Shown: positions 40,131-48,910 of the stretch, in pieces | Position numbering within the stretch: the first letter of the stretch is position 1 | Layout: each line of letters starts with the position of its first letter | Assembly (NCBI RefSeq): GCF_039613825.1 | Contig: NZ_CP154826.1 | Location: forward strand, 3,162,001 to 3,226,000 | Origin: Diaminobutyricibacter sp. McL0608 | GTDB lineage: Bacteria; Actinomycetota; Actinomycetes; Actinomycetales; Microbacteriaceae | DNA: 64,000 nt | Reading direction: 5' to 3' | Made by a program: the position numbers and the translations under genes | The notes under the pieces: generated by a model | Database searches by the model: none | What the model saw: only the letters and a program-made list of their open reading frames with translations | What the model was told of the DNA's origin: nothing

Positions 40131-41852
40131 ATGCAAGACAGCGCCAGCAGCGCGCCGACCGTCGTCGCACCTCGGCGACCACTGACGGGTGGCACCCAGC
40201 GCAGCAACGGGCAGTGGAAGGTCGACGGCACCGCCCCGCTCAACGGCAACGAGGCGTGGAAGCAGGAGGATGGCGGCCTCAGCGTGCGCGAGCGCATCGA
40301 GTCCACCTACGCGCGGCTGGGCTTCGACAGCATCGACCCGACCGACCTTCACGGTCGCTTCCGCTGGTGGGGTCTCTACACGCAGCGCAAGCCCGGCATC
40401 GACGGCGGCAAGACGGCCACCCTCGAACCGGAAGAGCTCGAAGACAAGTACTTCATGCTGCGGGTGCGCATCGATGGCGGTCAGTTGTCGACCGAGCAGC
40501 TGCGCGTGATCGGCGGGATCTCGAACGAGTTCGCGCGCGACTCGGCCGACCTGACCGATCGCCAGAACATCCAGCTGCACTGGATCCGGGTCGAGGACGT
40601 CCCGGAGATCTGGCGACGCCTCGAAAGCGTCGGACTCGGTACGACCGAGGCCTGTGGTGACGTTCCCCGCGTGGTCCTCGGCTCGCCCGTCGCGGGCATC
40701 GCCGCCGACGAACTGATCGACCCGACCCCGGCGATCACCGCGATCACGGAGCGCTACATCGGCGACCCCGAGCTGGCGAACCTGCCCCGCAAGTTCAAGA
40801 CGGCCCTTACCGGGCATCCGAGTCAGGATGTGGTCCACGAGATCAACGACGTCGCGTTCGTCGCGGTCGAGCATCCTGAACTCGGTGTCGGCTACGACCT
40901 GTGGGTCGGCGGCGGACTCTCCACGGCTCCGCGTCTGGCCGAACGCCTCGGCGTGTTCGTCGAACCCGATCGTGTGGCCGAGACCTGGTACGGCGTGACG
41001 GCGATCTTCCGCGACTACGGTTACCGCCGCCTCCGCAACAAGGCGCGACTCAAGTTCCTTCTCGCCGATTGGGGTACCGAGAAGTTCCGCCAGGTGCTCG
41101 AAGACGAATACCTCGACTACCCGCTCCCCGACGGTCCGGCAGCGCCGACCCCGACGACCCCCGGCGACCACATCGGCGTACACCGCCAGAAGGACGGCGC
41201 GTTCTACATCGGCGTCACTCCCATCGTCGGACGCATCTCGGGCTCGGGTCTGACCCGCCTGGCCGAGATCCTCGAAGCCAACGGCTCGCGCCGCCTGCGC
41301 ACGACGCCGCACCAGAAGCTGGTGCTGCTCGACATCCCCGAAGATCGTGTCGAAGCCGTGATCGCGGCCGTCGACGACATCGGCCTCTCGGCCCGGCCGA
41401 GCGCGTTCCGGCGCTCGACGATCGCCTGCACCGGCCTCGAATTCTGCAAACTCGCGATCGTTGAGACGAAGGCCGCCGCTGCGCGCGCGGTCGGCGAACT
41501 CGAGAAGCGGCTGGCGAAGGTCGATCTGCCTGCTCCGATCTCGCTTCACGTCAACGGATGTCCGAACTCGTGTGCGCGCATCCAGACGGCAGACATCGGC
41601 CTGAAAGGCCAGCTGCTGCCCGACGGCGACGGCGGACAGACTCCCGGCTTCCAGGTGCACCTCGGCGGCGGGCTCGCATCGAATGACCGCGCCGAGCCCG
41701 GCCTCGGCCGCACCATCCGCGGCCTCAAGGTGACCACCACCGACCTGCCCGACTACGTCGAGCGTCTCGTTCTCCGCTTCCTGAAGGACCGGGAGAACGA
41801 GGAGACCTTCGCCGAATGGGCGCACCGCGCGGACGAGGAGGCACTGAAATGA
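40131..41852 (+). CDS. sir: Ferredoxin-dependent assimilatory sulfite reductase
   Basis: Reduces sulfite to sulfide with six electrons at a coupled siroheme-[4Fe-4S] centre (573 aa). Cluster/siroheme ligands are visible as CTGLEFCKLA and HVNGCPNSCAR (about residues 433-481, CX5C...CX3C). Two ferrite-reductase-like and two sirohaem domains occur in the usual order, with NIQLHWIRVEDVPEIW in the first half. The ATG at 40131 follows GAGGAG by 7 nt. First gene of a twelve-gene operon that also encodes siroheme synthesis, ferredoxin and its reductase. Length is normal for the single-subunit Sir/NirA type. Confidence 0.95.
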   Translation: MQDSASSAPTVVAPRRPLTGGTQRSNGQWKVDGTAPLNGNEAWKQEDGGLSVRERIESTYARLGFDSIDPTDLHGRFRWWGLYTQRKPGIDGGKTATLEPEELEDKYFMLRVRIDGGQLSTEQLRVIGGISNEFARDSADLTDRQNIQLHWIRVEDVPEIWRRLESVGLGTTEACGDVPRVVLGSPVAGIAADELIDPTPAITAITERYIGDPELANLPRKFKTALTGHPSQDVVHEINDVAFVAVEHPELGVGYDLWVGGGLSTAPRLAERLGVFVEPDRVAETWYGVTAIFRDYGYRRLRNKARLKFLLADWGTEKFRQVLEDEYLDYPLPDGPAAPTPTTPGDHIGVHRQKDGAFYIGVTPIVGRISGSGLTRLAEILEANGSRRLRTTPHQKLVLLDIPEDRVEAVIAAVDDIGLSARPSAFRRSTIACTGLEFCKLAIVETKAAAARAVGELEKRLAKVDLPAPISLHVNGCPNSCARIQTADIGLKGQLLPDGDGGQTPGFQVHLGGGLASNDRAEPGLGRTIRGLKVTTTDLPDYVERLVLRFLKDRENEETFAEWAHRADEEALK

Positions 41853-42574
41853 CGACAGCCATCAGCCAGACACCGCTCCGTCGGTCGAACGACGAGCTGC
41901 GGGCACTTGCCGAGCGTGGCGCCCGCGAACTCGGCGATGCGCCCGCCGATGCAGTCGTCGCCTGGGTCGCGCGCAATTTCGACACCAGCCTCGCGACCGT
42001 CGCCTGCTCGATGGCCGACGCCATCCTGCCGCACCTGGTCTCGCAGTACCTGCCGGACATCGACGTGCTCTTCCTCGATACCGGCTACCACTTTCCCGAG
42101 ACCTACGAGACACGCGACCGGGTGGCCCGGGAGCTGTCGGTGCGTGTGGTGAACGTGCAGCCGCGGCGCACCGTCGCCGAACAGGATGTGGACCACGGCA
42201 AGGACCTCTTCGCGCGTGACCCGAATCTGTGCTGCGCGCTGCGCAAGGTCGAGCCGCTCGGGCGTTCGCTGGAGAACTACGAACTCTGGTTCACCGGGGT
42301 GCGCCGTGACGAGGCAGTGACTCGCACAGCGACGCCGGTCATCGCGTGGGATGCGAAGAACGGGCTCATCAAGGTCAGCCCGCTCGCCGCCTGGACCTTC
42401 GACCAGACCCTCGACTACGCGTCAGCTTTCTCAGTGCCGGTGAACCCGCTGACGGCCGACGGCTATCCGTCGATCGGATGCGCGCCCTGCACTTCGCGCG
42501 TCGCACCCGGGGACGACCCCCGGTCCGGCCGCTGGGCCGGCTTCGGCAAGACAGAATGCGGGCTCCACGAATGA
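41849..42574 (+). CDS. cysH: Adenosine-5'-phosphosulfate (APS) reductase CysH
   Basis: Reduces activated sulfate to sulfite (241 aa). The cysteine pairs C128-C129 (DPNLCCALRKVEPL) and C211/C214 (SIGCAPCTSR) bind a [4Fe-4S] cluster. Established knowledge links this motif to APS rather than PAPS reductases. Catalytic Cys237 is in KTECGLHE. The ATG overlaps the sulfite reductase stop by 4 nt. Because APS is the substrate, PAPS is not needed for assimilation here. Confidence 0.95.
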   Translation: MTTAISQTPLRRSNDELRALAERGARELGDAPADAVVAWVARNFDTSLATVACSMADAILPHLVSQYLPDIDVLFLDTGYHFPETYETRDRVARELSVRVVNVQPRRTVAEQDVDHGKDLFARDPNLCCALRKVEPLGRSLENYELWFTGVRRDEAVTRTATPVIAWDAKNGLIKVSPLAAWTFDQTLDYASAFSVPVNPLTADGYPSIGCAPCTSRVAPGDDPRSGRWAGFGKTECGLHE

Positions 42575-43506
42575 CGATCACGAACACGATCGACCGGCCG
42601 ACCACCGCGACGCCCACCGGCGACATCCTCGACGTGCTCGAGAGCGAGGCCATCCACATCATCCGCGAGGTCTTCGCCGAGTTCGAGCGCCCTGTGCTGC
42701 TGTTCTCGGGCGGCAAGGACTCCGTCGTGGTGCTCCACCTCGCCGCCAAGGCGTTCTGGCCGGGTCGCGTGCCGTTCCCTGTGTTGCATGTCGACACCGG
42801 CCACAACTTCCCGGAGGTCATCGACTTCCGCGACGCCACGGTCGAGAAGCTGGGAGTGCGACTGTCGGTCGCGCGGGTGCAGGACTACATCGACGACGGG
42901 CGCCTCGAGGAGCGCACCGACGGCACACGCAACCCGCTGCAGACCGTGCCGTTGCTCGACGCGATCGCCGCCGGACGCCACGACGCCGTCTTCGGCGGCG
43001 CGCGCCGCGACGAGGACAAGGCGCGGGCGAAGGAGCGCATCCTCTCCCTCCGCGACAGCTTCGGTCAGTGGGATCCGCGCAACCAGCGCCCCGAGCTCTG
43101 GAACCTCTACAACGGCCGCCACCGTCCAGGCGAGCATGTGCGCGCCTTCCCGATCAGCAACTGGACAGAGCTCGACATCTGGCGCTACATCGAGCGCGAG
43201 GGCATCGAGCTCCCCTCCCTCTATTACGCCCACGAACGCGAGGTCTACCGTCGCGACGGGATGTGGCGCGCGGTCGGCCCGGTCTCCGAGCCACGGCCTG
43301 ACGAGCACGTCGAGCGTGTGCAGGTGCGTTACCGCACCGTCGGCGACATGAGCTGCACGGGTGCCGTCGAATCGGATGCGCGGACTGTCACGGATGTCGT
43401 CCGCGAGGTCGCCGCATCCACCATCACCGAACGGGGCGCGACCCGCGCCGACGACCGCATCTCGGAGGCCGCCATGGAGGACCGCAAGCGAGAGGGCTAC
43501 TTCTGA
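42571..43506 (+). CDS. cysD: Sulfate adenylyltransferase subunit 2 CysD (copy 2)
   Basis: ATP sulfurylase small subunit of the assimilatory route (311 aa), with PP-loop SGGKDS at 46-51, GARRDEDKARAKERILSLRD and the terminal EDRKREGYF. It starts with an extra ~12 residues compared with copy 1. ATG overlaps cysH by 4 nt and its stop overlaps cysN (TGATG). It supplies APS to CysH. Confidence 0.96.
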   Translation: MTITNTIDRPTTATPTGDILDVLESEAIHIIREVFAEFERPVLLFSGGKDSVVVLHLAAKAFWPGRVPFPVLHVDTGHNFPEVIDFRDATVEKLGVRLSVARVQDYIDDGRLEERTDGTRNPLQTVPLLDAIAAGRHDAVFGGARRDEDKARAKERILSLRDSFGQWDPRNQRPELWNLYNGRHRPGEHVRAFPISNWTELDIWRYIEREGIELPSLYYAHEREVYRRDGMWRAVGPVSEPRPDEHVERVQVRYRTVGDMSCTGAVESDARTVTDVVREVAASTITERGATRADDRISEAAMEDRKREGYF

Positions 43507-44870
43507 TGACGCTGACCACCGACTATCCGCCGGTGCTCGCCGCCCCCGTGACGACCGGAACGCTCTTCCGGTTCGCGACGGCCGGCTCGGTCGACGACGG
43601 CAAGTCGACACTCGTCGGGCGCCTGCTGCACGACAGCAAGTCGATCCTCGTCGACCAGCTCGAAGCGGTCACCCGCACGTCCATCGAGCGCGGCTTCGGT
43701 GGGGACAGCGGCGCGATCGACCTCGCGCTGTTCACCGACGGGCTGCGCGCCGAGCGCGAGCAGGGCATCACGATCGACGTCGCCTACCGCTATTTCACGA
43801 CCGGCCGGCGGTCGTTCATCCTGGCCGACTGCCCCGGGCACGTTCAATACACGCGCAACATGGTCACGGGCGCCACCACGGCGGATGCGGTGATCGTGCT
43901 CGTCGATGCGCGCAAAGGCGTGCTCGAGCAGACCCGCCGCCACCTGTCGGTGCTGGCCCTGCTGCGCGTGCCGCACGTGATCGTCGCCGTCAACAAGATC
44001 GATCTCCTCGGTTTCGCCGAGGGACCGATCGTCGAGCTGACGGCCGACCTGCTCGCCGTCACCGACGAGCTGGGGCTGCGGGACGTGCGGGTCGTCCCGG
44101 TCTCGGCCCTCGACGGCGACAACGTGGTCGAGCGCTCAGAGCGCACGCCCTGGTACACCGGCGAAACCCTGCTCGACCTGCTGGAGACGCTCCCGACGAC
44201 GGATGAACACGAGGCACGCGAAGCCGGCGATGCCGAATTCCGGCTGCCGGTCCAGCTGGTCCTCCGGCCGCAGGGCGCGGTGTCTCCGTCCATTGCGGAG
44301 CCGGATGCGTTCCGCGACTACCGCGGGTACGCCGGCCAGCTCGCGAGCGGCACGGTCCGCGTCGGCGATGTCGTCGACGTGCATCCCGGGGGCGCCTCCA
44401 CGGTCGTGCGTTCCATCACCGTCGCGGGCCGTCACGTCGCCGAAGCCTCCGCACCGCAGTCGGTCGCGGTGGAGCTGGAGCACGACCTCGACCTGGCGCG
44501 TGGCGCGCTGATCGGTTCGGCAGGCAGCCTGCCCGCGAGCACGAGCGGCTTCGAGGCGGAGCTCTTCTGGCTCGGTCACCGGCCGCTGACTGTGGGCGAC
44601 CGCCTCCTGGTCAAGTCGGGCACCTCGATCGCGCAGGCGAGGATCAGTTCGCTCCTCGGTCGCCGGGACCTCGACACATTCGGACTGGAACCCGCCGATC
44701 GTCTCGAACTGAACGACATCGGTCTCGCCCGCCTCGAGACCGGCAGCCCGCTCGCCCTCGATGTCTTCTCCACCCACCGGCGCTCCGGCGCTTTCCTTCT
44801 CATCCATCCCCAGGACGGCAGCACGCTCGCTGCCGGCATCGTCCGTTCGATCGAAAGGCCCGTCTCATGA
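43506..44870 (+). CDS. cysN: Sulfate adenylyltransferase subunit 1 CysN (copy 2, GTPase)
   Basis: GTPase subunit of ATP sulfurylase (454 aa). G1 GSVDDGKST is at residues 27-35, G3 is ADCPGHVQYTRNM and G4 NKIDL. About 40 residues longer than copy 1 owing to an N-terminal extension and an insertion after LLETLPTTDEHEAREAGDAE. No CysC fusion. The next gene, a binding protein, overlaps by 4 nt. Confidence 0.96.
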   Translation: MTLTTDYPPVLAAPVTTGTLFRFATAGSVDDGKSTLVGRLLHDSKSILVDQLEAVTRTSIERGFGGDSGAIDLALFTDGLRAEREQGITIDVAYRYFTTGRRSFILADCPGHVQYTRNMVTGATTADAVIVLVDARKGVLEQTRRHLSVLALLRVPHVIVAVNKIDLLGFAEGPIVELTADLLAVTDELGLRDVRVVPVSALDGDNVVERSERTPWYTGETLLDLLETLPTTDEHEAREAGDAEFRLPVQLVLRPQGAVSPSIAEPDAFRDYRGYAGQLASGTVRVGDVVDVHPGGASTVVRSITVAGRHVAEASAPQSVAVELEHDLDLARGALIGSAGSLPASTSGFEAELFWLGHRPLTVGDRLLVKSGTSIAQARISSLLGRRDLDTFGLEPADRLELNDIGLARLETGSPLALDVFSTHRRSGAFLLIHPQDGSTLAAGIVRSIERPVS

Positions 44871-45964
44871 CTCGCACCAATCGCCAGAACCAGACCTCCA
44901 GCCCCGCCCGCCTCCGTCGCGTCGCCACCGCCGCCACGATCGCCCTCGCCGCAGCCGCCCTGCTCGCCGCCTGCACGTCCGCCGACGCCGCGACACCGTC
45001 CACCGGAAGCCCCGCCGCGACCCTCCGCCTCGGGTACTTCGACAACATCACGCACGGCCCGGCCCTCGTCGGACTCCAGAACGGCACACTCCAGGCCGCG
45101 CTCGGGTCGACCAAGCTCTCCGAGCAGATCTTCAACGCCGGACCCGCGGAGATCGAGGCGCTCAGCGCCGGCGCGATCGACGCCGCCTACATCGGCCCGA
45201 GCCCGGCAATCAACTCGTACATCAAGAGCCACGGCCAGTCGTTGAAGATCGTCGCCGGCGCGACGAACGGCGGCGCTTCGCTCGTCGTCGCTCCGAGCAT
45301 CACCTCGGCGAGCGACCTCAAGGGCAAGACCCTCGCCACACCGCAGCTCGGCAACACGCAGGATGTGGCACTGCGCTACTGGCTGAAGTCGAAGGGCTAC
45401 AAGACCCAGGTCTCGGGCTCGGGCGACGTCACCATCAACCCGACGGACAATGCCCAGACGCTCGCCCTCTTCAAGACCGGCAAGCTCGACGGCGCCTGGC
45501 TCCCCGAACCGTGGGCCTCCACCCTCGTCGTAGACGCAGGTGCCAAGGTGCTGGTCGATGAGGCGACACTCTGGCCGCGCAAGACGTTCCCGACCACCGT
45601 GCTCGTGGTGTCGCAGCAGTTCCTGACAGCGCATCCGGCCACCGTCGCCGCGCTCGTCAAGGGCAACGCGGACGCGATCGCCTGGCTGAACGCGAACAAG
45701 GCTAAGGCCGCCGACGCTCTGAACGCGAAGCTGAAGGCCGACACGGGCAAGTCGCTCGCGCCTGCTGTTCTCGACCGCGCCCTCGGCAACGTGACCTTCT
45801 CGGCCGATCCCGTCGCGACGGCCTATCCGACGCTCGTCTCGCACGCCGTCGCCGTCGGCACCGGTTCGAGCGGATCGATCTCCGGTCTTCTCGACCTCTC
45901 CGCCCTGAACGCCCTGCGCGCCAAGACGGGGCTCGCCCCCATCGCGGTATCAGGCGGTGAGTGA
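44867..45964 (+). CDS. ABC substrate-binding lipoprotein, sulfonate type (paralogue 2)
   Basis: Lipoprotein of 365 aa with signal ending ALLAACTSA (lipidated Cys36). The mature sequence has LRLGYFDNITHGPALVGLQN, FNAGPAEIEALSAGAIDAAY and ATPQLGNTQDVALRYWLK, closely matching the protein at 9.5 kb. Embedding in a sulfate-reduction operon that has no dedicated sulfate permease suggests it may deliver sulfate, or a sulfonate whose sulfite feeds the reductase. No SsuD monooxygenase is present in the window. Confidence 0.9.
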   Translation: MTRTNRQNQTSSPARLRRVATAATIALAAAALLAACTSADAATPSTGSPAATLRLGYFDNITHGPALVGLQNGTLQAALGSTKLSEQIFNAGPAEIEALSAGAIDAAYIGPSPAINSYIKSHGQSLKIVAGATNGGASLVVAPSITSASDLKGKTLATPQLGNTQDVALRYWLKSKGYKTQVSGSGDVTINPTDNAQTLALFKTGKLDGAWLPEPWASTLVVDAGAKVLVDEATLWPRKTFPTTVLVVSQQFLTAHPATVAALVKGNADAIAWLNANKAKAADALNAKLKADTGKSLAPAVLDRALGNVTFSADPVATAYPTLVSHAVAVGTGSSGSISGLLDLSALNALRAKTGLAPIAVSGGE

Positions 45965-45967
45965 CGC

Positions 45968-46714
45968 ATGACCGTCGAGACCGCGATCCGGATCGACCGC
46001 CTGTCCAAACGGTACGGGCCGGTCGGGCCGCTGGTGCTCGAAGACGTTTCACTCGACATCGCTGCGGGCGAGTTCGTGTGCCTGGTCGGCGCATCCGGCT
46101 GCGGCAAGTCGACCCTCCTGAACATCGTGGCCGGTCTCGAGCCGGCGAGCGCCGGCGAGGTGGACGTCGCCGGCGGCCAGGCCGCGATGATGTTCCAGGA
46201 GTCGGCACTACTGCCCTGGCTGACCGCGAGCCGCAACGTCGAATTCGCCCTGGAACTCCGCGGCGTACCCGCGGCCGACCGTCGCGCGCAGGCCCTCGAG
46301 CTCCTCGACCTCGTGAACCTCGTCACCGCGGCCGACAAGCGCCCCCACCAGCTGTCCGGCGGGATGCGCCAGCGCGTCGCCCTCGCCCGCGCCCTCGCGC
46401 AGGACCGCCCGGTGCTGCTGATGGACGAGCCGTTCGCGGCCGTCGACGCCATCACGCGTGACCTGCTCCACGCCGAACTGGAGCGGATCTGGCTGGAGAC
46501 GGGCCGCACCATCGTCTTCGTCACCCACAACGTCGGCGAGGCGATCCGTCTCGGCGACCGGATCATCCTGCTCGGTTCGCGGCCGGGTCGCATCGCGGCC
46601 GAATGGTCGATCGATCGGGCGACCCGGGCGACCATGACCGCCGACGACCTCGCCGACCTGCAGGCCGACATCACGGGCCGCCTACGCGAGGGGATCAGGG
46701 CCAATGCTGCCTGA
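45968..46714 (+). CDS. ABC ATP-binding protein, sulfonate type (paralogue 2)
   Basis: ATPase of 248 aa with Walker A GASGCGKS (41-48), Q-loop AAMMFQESALLPWLTA, signature LSGGMRQR, Walker B VLLMDEPFAA and H-loop VTHNVGEA. Only 3 nt after the binding-protein gene and overlapping the permease gene by 11 nt. Same subfamily as the ATPase at 10.5 kb. Confidence 0.94.
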   Translation: MTVETAIRIDRLSKRYGPVGPLVLEDVSLDIAAGEFVCLVGASGCGKSTLLNIVAGLEPASAGEVDVAGGQAAMMFQESALLPWLTASRNVEFALELRGVPAADRRAQALELLDLVNLVTAADKRPHQLSGGMRQRVALARALAQDRPVLLMDEPFAAVDAITRDLLHAELERIWLETGRTIVFVTHNVGEAIRLGDRIILLGSRPGRIAAEWSIDRATRATMTADDLADLQADITGRLREGIRANAA

Positions 46715-47630
46715 CACTGTGAAGCTGACCGTGCCGGTGGCGCTGCGCGAGCGAGACGAGACCGCCGGCGACGACCTGCGCAGCGTCGAGGCCGGTCTGG
46801 ATGCGCTTCAGGCGGTGGATGCGCACCCGCGCAGCACCACGCGTCGCGTTCTCCGCGCCGCGCTCCCGACCCTCGCGCTGCTCATCGCGCTCGTCATCGC
46901 CTGGCAGATCTTCATCGTGGTCGCGCATCCGCGTCCCGACATCGTGCCGGGCCCCGCGGACGTCGCCGCCGCCTTCGCCGCTGCCTGGAACTCCGGGCAG
47001 CTGCAGCTCGCCGTCACCACCAGCCTCACCCGCGGTGCGACCGGTTTCGTGATCGCGATCATCGTCGCGACCCCGATCGGCCTGCTGCTCGCCGAGGTCG
47101 CACCGCTGCGCCGCGCGTTCGGGCCGATCATCTCCGGCCTGCAGGTGCTGCCCTCGGTCGCCTGGGTTCCCGCAGCCATCCTCTGGTTCGGGCTCAGCGA
47201 CGGCGCGGTCTACTTCGTCGTGCTGATGGGCGCGATCCCCTCGATCGTGAACGGTCTGCTGGCCGGCGTCGACCAGGTGCCGCCCTCCCTTCGCCGCGTC
47301 GGGCTGGTGCTCGGCGCATCCCGCCGCAAACTGTCGACGAAAGTCATGCTCCCTGCTGCGCTCCCCGGCTACTTCGGCGGCCTCAAGCAGGGTTGGGCGT
47401 TCTCGTGGCGGTCGCTCATGGCGGCCGAGATCATCGCGGTCGGGGGGTCGATGGGATTCGGCCTCGGCTCGCTGCTGCAGCAGAGCCGTGACCTCGCCGA
47501 CCTCGCGTCGGTGCTCGCCACTGTGCTGACGATCCTGGTGATCGGCGTCGTCGTCGAACTCCTGGTCTTCGCCCCCATCGAGCGCGGACTGCTCAGCCGC
47601 CGCGGACTCCGACCGACAGGAAGCCGATGA
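46704..47630 (+). CDS. ABC permease, sulfonate type (paralogue 2)
   Basis: Permease of 308 aa with about six spans after a ~50-residue cytoplasmic N-terminus. The signature loop FGGLKQGWAFSWRSLMAAE closely matches the paralogue at 11.3 kb. Overlaps the following siroheme-synthase gene by 4 nt. Confidence 0.93.
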   Translation: MLPDTVKLTVPVALRERDETAGDDLRSVEAGLDALQAVDAHPRSTTRRVLRAALPTLALLIALVIAWQIFIVVAHPRPDIVPGPADVAAAFAAAWNSGQLQLAVTTSLTRGATGFVIAIIVATPIGLLLAEVAPLRRAFGPIISGLQVLPSVAWVPAAILWFGLSDGAVYFVVLMGAIPSIVNGLLAGVDQVPPSLRRVGLVLGASRRKLSTKVMLPAALPGYFGGLKQGWAFSWRSLMAAEIIAVGGSMGFGLGSLLQQSRDLADLASVLATVLTILVIGVVVELLVFAPIERGLLSRRGLRPTGSR

Positions 47631-48910
47631 ACACCACCCAGCCGCTCTACCCGCTCACGCTCCGCCTCGCCGGGCGCGAGGCGCTCGTCGTCGGGGGCGG
47701 CCCGGTCGCCGCTCGCCGCGCATCCGGGCTCATCGTCGCCGACGCGGTCGTCACGGTCGTCGCGCCCGAGGTGTGCAGCGAGCTCGCCGACCTCATCCGC
47801 TCCGGTGCCGTCACGTGGCTCGAACGGGGCTACCGCCCCGGCGACCTCGACGGAAAATGGCTCGTCCACACGGCGACCGGCGACCCGCGCGTCGACGAAG
47901 CGGTGCTCGCGGATGCGGACGCGGCCAGGGTCTGGTGCGTCGACGCATCCGACCACGAGGCCTCGACCGCCTGGGTTCCGGCCGTCACCCGGCGGCACGG
48001 CGTCACCATCTCGGTAGCCGCCGGAGGCGACCCGCGTCGCGCGACGGCTGTGCGGGATGCGGTGGCCGCGGCACTCGACGACGGAACCGTCGAGCCGTTC
48101 GCGCAACTCCCGCCGGCCTCAGCGCGCCCTCGTCGCGTCGACTTCCCCGCGGGCTCCGTCGCACTCGTCGGCGGCGGTCCCGGCGACCCCGACCTCATCA
48201 CCGTGCGCGGACGCGACCTTCTCGCGCAGGCGGATGTCGTGGTGGCAGACCGGCTCGGCCCGCGCACACTGCTCGCCGGGCTCTCCGATCGCATCACAGT
48301 CATCGACGCAGGCAAGCTGCCCGGCCACCATCCGGTGCCGCAGGACGAGATCAATGCGATCCTCGTCCGGTACGCACAGGCGGGCAAGCGCGTTCTCCGG
48401 CTGAAGGGCGGCGACCCGTACGTGCTCGGTCGCGGCGGCGAGGAGCTCGCGTTCTGCCGGGACGCCGGCGTGCCCGTGCAGGTGGTGCCGGGCGTGACGA
48501 GCGCCATCTCCGCTCCGGCCGTCGCGGGCATCCCGGTCACCCACCGCGGGGTGGCGGCCGGCTTCACCGTCGTGACCGGCCACGACCAGCTCGCCGAGCT
48601 GCCGGGCGGCCGCGACCACACGGTCGTACTACTGATGGGCGTGTCCGGCCTGGCCAGGTCCGCCGCGACGCTCGCCGCCGGTACGCGCGGCGACGACTGC
48701 CCGGTGGCGATCGTCGAGGATGCGTACGGCACCGGAGAACGCGTCACGGTCGGCACCCTCGCCGACATCGGGTCGCTCGCGGAGGCGACCGGCGTCCGGT
48801 CGCCGGCTGTCGTCATCGTCGGCGACGTGGTCGCTCTCGGCCACCACGCGCATCCCCAACCTGCCTCAGCCTCGACCCGACCCGAACTCACCCTCACGAA
48901 AGGCCTCTGA
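47627..48910 (+). CDS. cysG: Siroheme synthase CysG-like (precorrin-2 dehydrogenase + uroporphyrinogen-III methyltransferase)
   Basis: Makes siroheme precursors for the sulfite reductase (427 aa). The N-terminal ~150 residues are a Rossmann dehydrogenase domain (ALVVGGGPVAARRASGLI, SVAAGGDPRRATAVRDAVAA); the C-terminal ~260 form the methyltransferase, with VALVGGGPGDPDLITVRGRD, DRLGP, LRLKGGDPYVLGRGGEE and GIPVTHRG. The usual chelatase helical domain of CysG is reduced; the separate SirB-like gene at 51.6 kb could insert the iron. Confidence 0.95.
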   Translation: MNTTQPLYPLTLRLAGREALVVGGGPVAARRASGLIVADAVVTVVAPEVCSELADLIRSGAVTWLERGYRPGDLDGKWLVHTATGDPRVDEAVLADADAARVWCVDASDHEASTAWVPAVTRRHGVTISVAAGGDPRRATAVRDAVAAALDDGTVEPFAQLPPASARPRRVDFPAGSVALVGGGPGDPDLITVRGRDLLAQADVVVADRLGPRTLLAGLSDRITVIDAGKLPGHHPVPQDEINAILVRYAQAGKRVLRLKGGDPYVLGRGGEELAFCRDAGVPVQVVPGVTSAISAPAVAGIPVTHRGVAAGFTVVTGHDQLAELPGGRDHTVVLLMGVSGLARSAATLAAGTRGDDCPVAIVEDAYGTGERVTVGTLADIGSLAEATGVRSPAVVIVGDVVALGHHAHPQPASASTRPELTLTKGL

